Origin: Sulfobacillus acidophilus
GTDB taxonomy: Bacteria; Bacillota; Sulfobacillia; Sulfobacillales; Sulfobacillaceae
Direction of reading: 5' to 3'
Assembly (NCBI GenBank): GCA_003023745.1
Contig: PXYV01000036.1
Span: 1-36,591 of the forward strand
Length of the DNA stretch: 36,591 bases
Below are positions 25,363-33,145 of the stretch, one piece after another. The notes beneath the pieces were generated by a model. It was not told where the DNA came from, searched no databases, and worked only from the letters and a program-made list of their open reading frames with translations. Positions within the stretch are counted from its first letter, which is position 1, and each line of letters opens with the position of its first letter. The translations under genes were made by a program, and so were the position numbers.

Positions 25363-25383
25363 GGCACATCGGGACGATGTGTC
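25363..25383. repeat. Second hairpin directly next to the 15-bp repeat
   Basis: GGCACATCG (25363-25371) / CGATGTGTC (25375-25383) with loop GGA; nine pairs in plus-strand RNA including one G-U. It begins one base after the previous repeat ends, giving a tandem pair of stems. Confidence 0.55.
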
Positions 25384-25556
25384 AATATTAGAGCATCGTC
25401 AGTCGGGTTTTGTATCGTGCTCTGGTGTGGTTTGACGGCCGGGATCTTACATACCATGCAAAGGGCGCGTGGCAACGCGTCATCGACCGGGTGCCACACG
25501 CTAGACCCAACGAGGTACGGCGTGCGGCACGTTGAATTTTTCGCCGATGCTCGGCA

Positions 25557-27182
25557 TTATGTCGGTGCTCCATCATTCTGTGGCATCAAGTAGTCATGGT
25601 ATTGGTCCCGCAACGCGCGTTTCATAAACTTGCCGACGGAGGTTTTTGGGATTTCGTCGACGACGATGATGGCGTCGGGTAGCCACCATTTGGGAAAGGC
25701 TTGTGACAAATGGGCTTTAAGTTCCTCGGGGGTGGCGGTTTTTCCTTCCTTGAATACGACAAAGGCAAGGGGTCGCTCATCCCACTTGGGATGCGTCACG
25801 CCCACTACGGCCGCTTCAAACACCGCGTCATGCGCCATTAGCGTGTTTTCCAAATCGACCGAGGAGATCCATTCGCCGCCGCTTTTCACCAAATCTTTGG
25901 TGCGGTCCACAAGCCGGACATAGCCTTCAGGGTCAATGGTGGCCACATCGCCGGTTTTTAGCCAGCCTTTCTCGAAATGATCCCCGCCTCCATCGCCGTG
26001 GTAGTATTCGTCGGCAACCCAAGGCCCTCGCAGCCACAGTTCGCCCATGGAGACCCCATCCCAGGGTACATCGATGCCATCTCGGACCAAGCGCATAGAA
26101 AGTCCCGGCACTAGGAGTCCCTGCGTTGCTCGAATGGCCAGTCGCTCTGCCGCGGGACGCTCTGCCAGCGCGCTCTTTAATCGCGAAAACGTGGCGAGCG
26201 GACTGGTTTCGGTCATGCCATAGGCGTGTGCAAAGGGCACGTGAAACGTCTCCTCAAAGGTTTGAATCAAAGCTGGGGGCGCTGCCGAACCGCCGCATAA
26301 CGCCATGCGTAAGGAGAGTTCGACGGGATGCTGAGACAACTCACGCGCGACTCCCAGCCAAACCGTGGGCACGCCTGCGGCCACCGTCACCGCTTCCTCG
26401 GCCATAAGTTGTACGAGGTCGCGCGGCGTCGGCGCGGCTCCCGGCAACACGATGTTGGCCCCAAACCACACAGCGGCAAATGGGAGGCCCCAGGCATTGG
26501 CATGAAACATGGGCACGACGGGGAGCACGGTGTCACTTTCCGCCAGGGCTGTGGTGTTCGCTAACCCCATCGCCAGACTGTGCAGCACGATGCCGCGATG
26601 GCTATATGCAACCCCTTTGGGATTGCCCGTGGTGGCCGACGTATAGCACAACCCGAGCAGGCTCTCTTCGGACAGATTCGCGTCATACTCCACGTCGCCG
26701 GTAAAATTGTGCAACAGCTCTTCGTAGGCGAGCGCTGGCTGCACCGGACTTTGGCTTACATCGGGATGATCTCCGAGCACAATTACGTGTTGTACGGAGG
26801 ATAGTTCGTTTTTGATCGGGGCCAGGAGTGGCAAGAGGGTTTCGTCGACAAAGAGCACCCGGTCTTGCGCATGATTGATGATATAACGAACGTGTTCGAC
26901 TGGTAACCGCAGATTGATGGTGTGCAGCACGCTTCCTGAAAGCGGGACGGCAAAATAAATTTCCAGATGGCGGTAATCATTCCACGCCAACGTGCCCACT
27001 CGATCGCCGGGCTGAACGCCCAAGTGGCGCAAGGCTTGGGAAAGCTGCCGGACGCGTTGGCCAAAGTCACGATACTGATGGCGATGGGTGCCGGTGGCCG
27101 TTCGGGTGACGATCCATTTAGTCGGGTACATGTGTTGGGAATAGTCGTAGATACTATATAAATTCAAAGGGGTCTGCATCAT
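25557..27182 (-). CDS. Acyl-CoA synthetase (AMP-forming), medium/long-chain type
   Basis: 541 residues. Activates a carboxylic acid to its acyl-CoA through an acyl-adenylate. Visible: the AMP-binding P-loop YTSATTGNPKG near 180-190, the VPMFHANAWGLPF block near 235-245, the HAYGMTETSPL motif, the hinge region with LVDRTKDLVKSGGEWIS, and the catalytic Lys near 518 in KTSVGKFMKR. The usual TSGTTG is TSATTG here, a mild variant. The long upstream frame from 27503 is not used: AAGGAG (27194-27199) lies 11 bases before ATG 27182. Divergent from the thiolase operon, so both probably serve one fatty- or branched-acid degradation route. The exact acid is not deducible. Confidence 0.9.
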   Translation of the reverse strand: MMQTPLNLYSIYDYSQHMYPTKWIVTRTATGTHRHQYRDFGQRVRQLSQALRHLGVQPGDRVGTLAWNDYRHLEIYFAVPLSGSVLHTINLRLPVEHVRYIINHAQDRVLFVDETLLPLLAPIKNELSSVQHVIVLGDHPDVSQSPVQPALAYEELLHNFTGDVEYDANLSEESLLGLCYTSATTGNPKGVAYSHRGIVLHSLAMGLANTTALAESDTVLPVVPMFHANAWGLPFAAVWFGANIVLPGAAPTPRDLVQLMAEEAVTVAAGVPTVWLGVARELSQHPVELSLRMALCGGSAAPPALIQTFEETFHVPFAHAYGMTETSPLATFSRLKSALAERPAAERLAIRATQGLLVPGLSMRLVRDGIDVPWDGVSMGELWLRGPWVADEYYHGDGGGDHFEKGWLKTGDVATIDPEGYVRLVDRTKDLVKSGGEWISSVDLENTLMAHDAVFEAAVVGVTHPKWDERPLAFVVFKEGKTATPEELKAHLSQAFPKWWLPDAIIVVDEIPKTSVGKFMKRALRDQYHDYLMPQNDGAPT

Positions 27183-27314
27183 CTGTGTCACAGCTCCTTC
27201 TCGCCTCGTGGGAGGTGTTGGCGACCGGCTCCAAAGATGCCGCGGACACTCACTAATTGCGTAGGTAAAATTCTGCAGTTGATAACTGTGAGTCCCATCA
27301 AGCGTTTGGTTTAT

Positions 27315-27342
27315 ATTATATCTTGTACGGTAGCAGTGTCTA
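27315..27342 (-). promoter_or_regulatory. Promoter of the acyl-CoA synthetase gene
   Basis: On the minus strand TAGACA (27337-27342) and a perfect TATAAT (27315-27320) are separated by 16 bases, giving a transcript start near 27308 and a leader of about 125 bases. Confidence 0.55.
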
Positions 27343-27345
27343 CCG
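27328..27345. promoter_or_regulatory. Inverted repeat over the -35 of the acyl-CoA synthetase promoter (putative operator)
   Basis: CGGTAG (27328-27333), spacer CAGTGT, CTACCG (27340-27345): perfect 6-bp arms covering the -35 element. The geometry suits a TetR-type repressor of fatty acid degradation, but no regulator gene is in the window. Confidence 0.4.
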
Positions 27346-27532
27346 ACAATGTTGGTGGCGGGGGCGCCGATTTTCATCACAGCCGGAATGCCGACCGGTC
27401 TGTGCGCCACGGCAGGATTGCCGGAGGAACGGACTTGTTTAGGCTGACTATCGCACAAATTGCGTGCCAAGAGAGGTGCATCGGGCATGTGCCGCCAGGG
27501 CACAGGAAGTATGAATTAGGAGGCTGATTTGC

Positions 27533-28699
27533 GTGTATGAAGCAGTAATCATTGATGCGATTCGCACGCCGATTGGCCGCCGTCGCGGCCGTCTAGCGAA
27601 CGTCCATCCCATCGATCTGTTGGCGGGCGTTCTAGGGACAATCGTTCAACGCAACCATTTGTCACCGGAATTAGTGGATGATGTCATCGTGGGTTGTGTC
27701 GACCAGGCCGGCGACCAGGCGGTTAATATTGCGCGTAACGCCTGGCTCTCGGCGGGGTTGCCCGAATCAGTCCCCGCCGTCACGATTGATCGGCAGTGCG
27801 GATCGAGTTTGCAGGCGCTGCATTTTGCGGCGCAGGGCATCATGGCCGGAGCCTACGATGTGGCAATTGCCGCCGGAGTGGAATCCATGTCGCGCGTCCC
27901 GATGATGAGTACGGTTGAGGGGCATGGCTTCCCTATGACGGAAGCGCTGCACAAACGTTATCAGTTAGAACGTTATGGCCGGCAATTTTTTGACCAAGCC
28001 TTGGGTGCCGAACTGGTAGCACAGCAATGGCGGTTGACGCGTGAGGATTTAGATCGGTTTAGCTTGGAAAGCCACCGACGTGCACATGCGGCGCAGCAAA
28101 GAGGACAGTTTGACGCAGAAATAGTCGGGGTGAGGCTGCCGGACGGCGAGGTGTTTGAGCGTGATGAAGGCATTCGTCCGGATACCTCGTTGGAAAAGAT
28201 GTTAGGGTTACCGCCGGCTTTTGCTGATTTGAAACTGATTACCGCTGGCAACGCTAGTCAAATCTCCGATGGTGCCAGCGCTGCCTTGGTGGTGCGGCGA
28301 GACTTGGCGGAACAATGGGGAATGAGGCCCCGGGCCCGATTTGTTTCGTTCGCGGTGGTCGGTGTCAATCCGGTGACCATGTTGACGGGACCTATTCCCG
28401 CCAGCCGAAAGGCGCTGGAGCGCGCCGGCCTTCGCATCGATCAGATCGATCTGGCCGAGGTCAACGAGGCCTTTGCTTCTGTGGTGCTCGCCTGGCAACG
28501 CGAGCTTGGAATGTCGTGGGATCGCGTCAACGTTCATGGGGGAGCGGTAGCGTTGGGTCATCCGTTGGGCGCGACAGGGACACGCCTGGTGGCCACGTTG
28601 CTCAACGCGCTCGAAATACGCCAGGGCCGCTATGGATTAATTGCAATTTGTGAAGGTGGGGGAATGGCCAATTCCGTCATTCTCGAACGTCTCGAATAG
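27533..28699 (+). CDS. Acetyl-CoA acyltransferase (thiolase)
   Basis: 388 residues, normal for thiolases. All three catalytic regions are present: nucleophile Cys at ~89 in DRQCGSSLQAL, the VNVHGGAVALGHPLGATG block with His ~343, and the second Cys at ~373 in CEGGGMAN. NEAFASV near 311-317 is also canonical. It cleaves 3-ketoacyl-CoA with CoA, or condenses acetyl-CoA in reverse; with a 3-hydroxyacyl-CoA dehydrogenase and an acyl-CoA dehydrogenase next to it, degradation is likely. The GTG start is supported by AGGAGG 9 bases upstream. First gene of a three-gene run; the next gene starts 12 bases after its stop. Confidence 0.94.
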   Translation: MYEAVIIDAIRTPIGRRRGRLANVHPIDLLAGVLGTIVQRNHLSPELVDDVIVGCVDQAGDQAVNIARNAWLSAGLPESVPAVTIDRQCGSSLQALHFAAQGIMAGAYDVAIAAGVESMSRVPMMSTVEGHGFPMTEALHKRYQLERYGRQFFDQALGAELVAQQWRLTREDLDRFSLESHRRAHAAQQRGQFDAEIVGVRLPDGEVFERDEGIRPDTSLEKMLGLPPAFADLKLITAGNASQISDGASAALVVRRDLAEQWGMRPRARFVSFAVVGVNPVTMLTGPIPASRKALERAGLRIDQIDLAEVNEAFASVVLAWQRELGMSWDRVNVHGGAVALGHPLGATGTRLVATLLNALEIRQGRYGLIAICEGGGMANSVILERLE

Positions 28700-28711
28700 G
28701 GAGGCTTTGTG

Positions 28712-29473
28712 ATGCACATACATGATCAGGTATTTATTGTAACGGGCGGGGGGTCCGGACTGGGTGCCGCCACGGCCGCCGAGTTTGTAGAATTCGGCGC
28801 ACGCGTCGCTATATTCGACCGTGACGCCGAGCGCGCGGAACAGGTGGCGCACGACTTGCATGTGCAATGGTTCCCGCTGGACGTCACCGATGATGAGGCG
28901 GTCAAGCAAGCGGTCCAATCGGTGGTGAATCAGTTCGGTCGTTTAAATGGAGTGGTGAACTGCGCTGGCATCGGCATTGCGGCGAAAGTCTTGGGTAAAG
29001 AGGGACCTCACTCGTTAAGCGCATTTCAACAGGTGTTGTCCGTCAATGTGGTGGGAACCTTCAACGTTTCGCGGTGGGTTGCGTGGGCCATGAAAGGGCA
29101 GCCGATCGGGTCGGGCGGCGAGCGTGGGGTGATTATTCAGACGGCTTCGATCGCTGCGTTTGAAGGGCAGATAGGCCAAGCGGCGTATTCCGCATCGAAG
29201 GGTGCAATTGTGGGAATGACGCTGCCGCTGGCGCGCGAACTAGCCCAATATGGGATTCGGGTCATGGCGATTGCGCCCGGTATATTCGACACGCCCATGT
29301 TGGGTATGTTGCCGCAGGCGGCACGCGAATCTCTGGGGGCGCAGGTACCATTCCCGCCGCGCTTGGGCTCGCCTCGCGAGTATGCTCTGCTGGCACGCCA
29401 TATTGTGGAAAATCCGATGTTGAATGGAGAAGTCATTCGCTTAGATGGTGCCATTCGGATGGCACCGCGCTAG
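28712..29473 (+). CDS. SDR oxidoreductase, 3-hydroxyacyl-CoA dehydrogenase type-2-like
   Basis: 253 residues. Classical SDR fold: TGGGSGLG near 11-18 for the cofactor, acidic FDRD after beta-2 (NAD preferred), CAG near 84-86, Ser ~146, Tyr ~159 and Lys ~163 (YSASK). The stretch LSAFQQVLSVNVVGTFNVSRW and the C-terminal GEVIRLDGAIRMAPR are close to the HSD17B10/type-2 3-hydroxyacyl-CoA dehydrogenase group, which oxidises straight or 2-methyl-branched 3-hydroxyacyl-CoA. ATG 28712 is preferred to GTG 28709: AGGGAGG ends 7 bases before it. Between thiolase and acyl-CoA dehydrogenase genes, it likely performs the third step of the cycle, perhaps for branched chains. Confidence 0.88.
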   Translation: MHIHDQVFIVTGGGSGLGAATAAEFVEFGARVAIFDRDAERAEQVAHDLHVQWFPLDVTDDEAVKQAVQSVVNQFGRLNGVVNCAGIGIAAKVLGKEGPHSLSAFQQVLSVNVVGTFNVSRWVAWAMKGQPIGSGGERGVIIQTASIAAFEGQIGQAAYSASKGAIVGMTLPLARELAQYGIRVMAIAPGIFDTPMLGMLPQAARESLGAQVPFPPRLGSPREYALLARHIVENPMLNGEVIRLDGAIRMAPR

Positions 29474-29482
29474 AGGTCGGGG

Positions 29483-30640
29483 ATGGATCACGCGTATTTG
29501 AAACCGGAGCACGTGGCCTTGCGTGAGGCTTTGCGGCAATTTCTAGAGCAAGAGGCGGTGCCGTACTTCTCCGCGTGGGAAAAAGAACAGCGGGTGCCGC
29601 GCAGTTTTTGGCGAAAGCTGGGTGCCCAAGGATTTCTGTGCCCGATGGTCGATGAGCGCTATGGGGGAGCCGGAGCAGACTTCGGATCGGCTGTCGTGAT
29701 CACGGAAGAACTAGAGAGAGTAGGCTCGGGACTTCTTGGCATTGGACTGCACAATGACATTGTTGTACCCTATCTCGTGCAATACGGATCGTCGGCGCAA
29801 AAGGCCCGGTGGCTGTCTGGGTGTGTGCGTGGCGATACCATTACGGCGCTTGCGATGACCGAACCGGAGGCAGGGTCCGATTTGGCAGCGATGCGGACCC
29901 GGGCCGTGCGTGACGGGGATACCTACGTTATTTCGGGGCAAAAGACCTTTATTACCAATGGAGGTCAGGCCGATTTGATTGTCGTGGCGGTGAAAACGGA
30001 CGTAGCAGCTCGCCCACCCCATCGCGGCATAAGCCTTATTGTCGTGGAAAACGGTGCACCTGGATTTTCGCGCGGGCGCGTGTTTTCAAAGATTGGACAA
30101 CACAGCCAAGATACGGCGGAATTATTTTTTGACCACTGTCGAGTCCCCGCGGAGAACCTTTTGGGGCGCGAAGGCGAAGGTTTTCTCTATCTCACAGAAA
30201 AACTGAGGCAAGAGCGGGTTATGGTGGCTATTGCGGCGCAGGCCAGTATGGAACGGTCACTGGAGATCACGCGCGACTATGTTAAAGCGCGGGTGCAATT
30301 CGGGCACCCGCTATCGAGTTTGCAATCGGTGCGATTTACCATGGCGGAGTTGGCAACCCGGGTCCGGGTTAGTCGGGCGTTTGTGGATGCGGCTATTGTG
30401 CATCACATGGCCGGTCGGATGTCGGTGTCGGAAGCCTCGATGGCCAAGTTGTGGGCGACCGATACGGCCAAGGCGGTGATCAGCGAGTGTTTGCAACTGC
30501 ACGGCGGCAATGGTTACATGGAGGATTTCGAAATTGCGCGGCGCTATCGAGACATTGCTGTCATGCCCATCTATGCGGGGACCAATGAAATCATGAAGAC
30601 GATTATTGCGAAAGAGTTGTTGGACGAAATGCCGCGTTAA
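29483..30640 (+). CDS. Acyl-CoA dehydrogenase
   Basis: 385 residues, normal length. An FAD flavoenzyme that makes trans-2-enoyl-CoA and passes electrons to ETF. Signature blocks: ALAMTEPEAGSDLAAM near 121-136, KTFITNGG near 154-161, QLHGGNGYMEDF near 338-349, and the catalytic base Glu at ~369 in YAGTNEIMK. The start ATG follows the SDR stop by 9 bases with AGAGG 6 bases upstream, so it is the third gene of the operon. No etfAB or enoyl-CoA hydratase gene lies in the window; they must be elsewhere. Straight, short or branched acyl preference cannot be assigned safely from these residues. Confidence 0.94.
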   Translation: MDHAYLKPEHVALREALRQFLEQEAVPYFSAWEKEQRVPRSFWRKLGAQGFLCPMVDERYGGAGADFGSAVVITEELERVGSGLLGIGLHNDIVVPYLVQYGSSAQKARWLSGCVRGDTITALAMTEPEAGSDLAAMRTRAVRDGDTYVISGQKTFITNGGQADLIVVAVKTDVAARPPHRGISLIVVENGAPGFSRGRVFSKIGQHSQDTAELFFDHCRVPAENLLGREGEGFLYLTEKLRQERVMVAIAAQASMERSLEITRDYVKARVQFGHPLSSLQSVRFTMAELATRVRVSRAFVDAAIVHHMAGRMSVSEASMAKLWATDTAKAVISECLQLHGGNGYMEDFEIARRYRDIAVMPIYAGTNEIMKTIIAKELLDEMPR

Positions 30641-30814
30641 CTTGCGAGCCGGGGGGTGTTGACGATCACGTTATCTCCCGACCGCGCAGAATGCGTTCAT
30701 GGACGTGGTGCTGTCCCATAGACCCGGGTGTAGCGCTGTGGTTAAATGAAGACATGGCGCACAGGCTACTTGCGGTTTTCTGTCTATACACTTTATTCAC
30801 TGAGGCGATACGGG

Positions 30815-31612
30815 ATGGCGGATGCTGAGCCCCCACCACTAGCGATTATAACGGGTGGTACTTCGGGCATTGGGTTGGCTGTTGCCAGCCGATTGATGGA
30901 AGACGGGTACGACGTCATCGTGACGGGGCGCAATGAGGAGCGCGGGGCACAGGCGATTAACCAACTCAGGTCCTGTCACGAGAACCAGAATGCGGCATTT
31001 CTGGCCCTTCAGAGCACGTCCTGGTCCGACTACGGGAAACTGGCAGAGATGGTGCGTGGCCGACAGGTTCATGCGGTGGTCGCCTCGGCGGCGTTTGGCT
31101 TGCAAGCTCACGTAACCGACACCGATCCCGCCACATTTTTGGAGATTATGTCCGTCAACGTCGCTGCCCCTTTGTATCTCGTGGAGGTTTTGCGGCCGAG
31201 GTTGGCCAATCCGAGCAGTGTGGTCCTTATCTCGTCGGATGCTGGGATTGACGGGGAGCAAGCGTTAGGCGCGTATTCGGTCAGCAAAGCCGCGCTGAAT
31301 ATGCTGGGGCGCATGATGGCGTTGGATTTAGCGCCTCAGGTGCGGGTTAATGTGGTGTGCCCGGGCGATACGGTCCCGGGCATGCGATACCTTTTGCGTC
31401 CGGGCGAGTCGGAGCGTGCAGCAGACGATTATTTGGGCTGGACACTGCCCCCGCGCCAGCGCTTGGGGACTGCGCGCGATACGGCTGAGTTGGTAGCATT
31501 TTTGGTGTCGCCCCGATCTGACTTTATGGTCGGGAGTGTCACTGTGATCGATGGTGGGTCACGGGCGGGGCGCCCTGATGTGATGCACCCGCCTGATGGC
31601 AAACACTCCTAA
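30815..31612 (+). CDS. SDR family oxidoreductase (NADP-type)
   Basis: 265 residues from ATG 30815 (GAGG 9 bases upstream); the longer frame from 30746 adds residues unlike the family. TGGTSGIG near 13-20, TGRNEERG after beta-2 (basic, so NADP(H) is likely), Ser ~140/141, Tyr ~154 and Lys ~158 (YSVSK), and the C-terminal SVTVIDGG. A 175-base gap separates it from the acyl-CoA dehydrogenase gene, so it may be the last gene of that operon or separately transcribed. Its stop overlaps the stop of the next, opposite gene. Substrate not recognised; the usual label would be 3-oxoacyl-ACP reductase-like. Confidence 0.85.
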   Translation: MADAEPPPLAIITGGTSGIGLAVASRLMEDGYDVIVTGRNEERGAQAINQLRSCHENQNAAFLALQSTSWSDYGKLAEMVRGRQVHAVVASAAFGLQAHVTDTDPATFLEIMSVNVAAPLYLVEVLRPRLANPSSVVLISSDAGIDGEQALGAYSVSKAALNMLGRMMALDLAPQVRVNVVCPGDTVPGMRYLLRPGESERAADDYLGWTLPPRQRLGTARDTAELVAFLVSPRSDFMVGSVTVIDGGSRAGRPDVMHPPDGKHS

Positions 31613-32388
31613 ATGGTTCCCGCCAGTCCTCCGCCATCAACGACCACATTGCTGCCCGTCACCCAGGCGGATAGCGATGACGCTAAAAACACCACCGCAT
31701 CAGCTATGTCCCGCGGCTCTCCGATACGGGCCAGCGGTCGCGAAGCAGCCGACTGCCGGAACGAATTCCAGGGTTGTCCGAGTTCAGCGGCCTCCCCACG
31801 CAACATAGCCGTGTCAGTGTCGCCAGGGCTGATGGAGTTCACCCGAATGTTTTGTCGGCCATGATCTAGAGCCATGGCTCGGGTCATGTTGATCACGGCG
31901 GCCTTGGACGCGCAATAGGCGACAGCGTCCGTTCCAGCCACAACTCCCCACCCTGACGCCGTGTTAATGATGCTGCCGCCGCCTGCAGTCTGGACCATAG
32001 CCGGGATGGCCTCCTTGCTCATAAGATAGATGGATTTTACGTTAACCGCCATGACTAAATCCCAGTCGCTCTCATCCAATGTTAGCACGGTGCGTCGACG
32101 GATGATGCCGGCATTGTTGAACAACACATCGAGGCGGCCATACTGTTCGATTGTATAACGCACCGCCCGTTGGGCATCCGCCGCCGATGTCACGTCGGCT
32201 TCAATATAGCGTCCGTCGACATGATGTGTCGCAAAATCGGAGAGGCACTCGTCGGCCTCGGCCTTGCGATCCATCACGACCACACGTGCGCCGGCTTGTC
32301 CAAGTCTCAGAGCGGCGGCATGACCAATGCCGGAGGCACCGCCCGTGATTAAAGCGACTTGACCTTCTAACGATATTTCGATCGACAT
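31609..32388 (-). CDS. SDR family oxidoreductase (NAD-type), last gene of the aminomutase-like operon
   Basis: 259 residues. TGGASGIG near 15-22, VVMDRKAE after beta-2 with Asp ~40 (NAD likely), NNAG 91-94, Ser ~145, Tyr ~158 and Lys ~162 (YCASK), and SNVVVDGGGLAGTI at the end. ATG 32388 has GAGGGA 5-6 bases upstream. It follows the second SDR of the operon by 16 bases. Two NAD-type SDRs of different sequence in one operon imply two oxidation steps or two stereoisomers. Substrate unknown. The TAG stop (31609-31611) overlaps the TAA stop (31610-31612) of the opposing gene. Confidence 0.87.
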   Translation of the reverse strand: MSIEISLEGQVALITGGASGIGHAAALRLGQAGARVVVMDRKAEADECLSDFATHHVDGRYIEADVTSAADAQRAVRYTIEQYGRLDVLFNNAGIIRRRTVLTLDESDWDLVMAVNVKSIYLMSKEAIPAMVQTAGGGSIINTASGWGVVAGTDAVAYCASKAAVINMTRAMALDHGRQNIRVNSISPGDTDTAMLRGEAAELGQPWNSFRQSAASRPLARIGEPRDIADAVVFLASSLSAWVTGSNVVVDGGGLAGTI

Positions 32389-32404
32389 ATAATTCCCTCA
32401 CTTA

Positions 32405-33145
32405 TCAAATGGTTTCTCCGCCGTCGATGGTGACGCATTGGCCGGTGATATAGCGTGCGTCGTCGCTGGCCAAAAAAGCAAACAAACTGGCGACTTCGGA
32501 TGGCTCGGCGTGCCGCTTCAATGGAAGATTCGCGTTGACTTGTTGGAGCATCTCGGCCGTATACTCGCGTTTTTGCATCGGGGTCAAAACATATCCGGGA
32601 CACACGGCGTTGGCCAATACGTGGGGTGCATACTCGACCGCGATGGTTTTGGCAAGCAAAATGACACCGGCTTTGCTGGCATTGTAATCGGCGTAAAAGG
32701 CATGGCCGCGATACCCGTTAGTTGACGCGGTCAGCAAGATGCGGCCGCTGTGCGCGGCTACCATCCGCTTCAGCGCTTGCTGCGCACACAAGAAAACACC
32801 GGTCAGATTGACGGCCAAGACTTGCTGCCACTCGGCGACGGTGATGTCAAGCAAACTATGGCGCAGACTGATGCCTGCATTGGCGATGAGAATGTCTAAG
32901 CCACCCCAGGCCTGGTCGATGCGGCTAAAAACCGACTGAACCTCTTCCGGTACACTTACATCGGCGGTCAGCGTTAACGCAGAGGGAATTTCATGGGTTA
33001 GAACACTTAGAGCCTGGGAGTCCCGGTCTAAGGCTGCGACCCGTGCGCCTTCCGCGGCGAAACGCTCGAGAGTGGCCTTGCCAATGCCGCTCGCGGCTCC
33101 TGTTATTAAAACTCGCTGACCATGAAGTTCTGGGTATTTGCCCAT
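32405..33145 (-). CDS. SDR family oxidoreductase (NAD-type), fourth gene of the aminomutase-like operon
   Basis: 246 residues. TGAASGIG near 15-22, ALDRDSQ after beta-2 with Asp ~40 (NAD likely), NAG 89-91, Ser ~141, Tyr ~154 and Lys ~158 (YNASK), PGYVLTPMQKREY and a final QCVTIDGGETI. The ATG shares one base with the stop of the aminomutase-like gene (TAATG at 33143-33147), so translation is probably coupled. The family is similar to 3-oxoacyl reductases, glucose/sorbitol dehydrogenases and others, so the alcohol or ketone it handles cannot be named. Confidence 0.88.
   Translation of the reverse strand: MGKYPELHGQRVLITGAASGIGKATLERFAAEGARVAALDRDSQALSVLTHEIPSALTLTADVSVPEEVQSVFSRIDQAWGGLDILIANAGISLRHSLLDITVAEWQQVLAVNLTGVFLCAQQALKRMVAAHSGRILLTASTNGYRGHAFYADYNASKAGVILLAKTIAVEYAPHVLANAVCPGYVLTPMQKREYTAEMLQQVNANLPLKRHAEPSEVASLFAFLASDDARYITGQCVTIDGGETI

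Larger units (their letters stand above)
25197..25556. other. Intergenic region with several stem-loops
   Basis: Besides the two hairpins listed, it holds AGAGCA/TGCTCT arms around 25390-25425 and GTGGCA/TGCCAC arms around 25469-25497. No coding frame is supported and no clear promoter was found for the binding protein gene. Confidence 0.4.
27183..27532. other. Divergent control region of the acyl-CoA genes
   Basis: Separates the acyl-CoA synthetase gene (minus) from the thiolase operon (plus). It holds the minus promoter and operator candidates. No good plus-strand promoter was found; the strong AGGAGG at 27519-27524 serves the thiolase gene. Confidence 0.5.
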
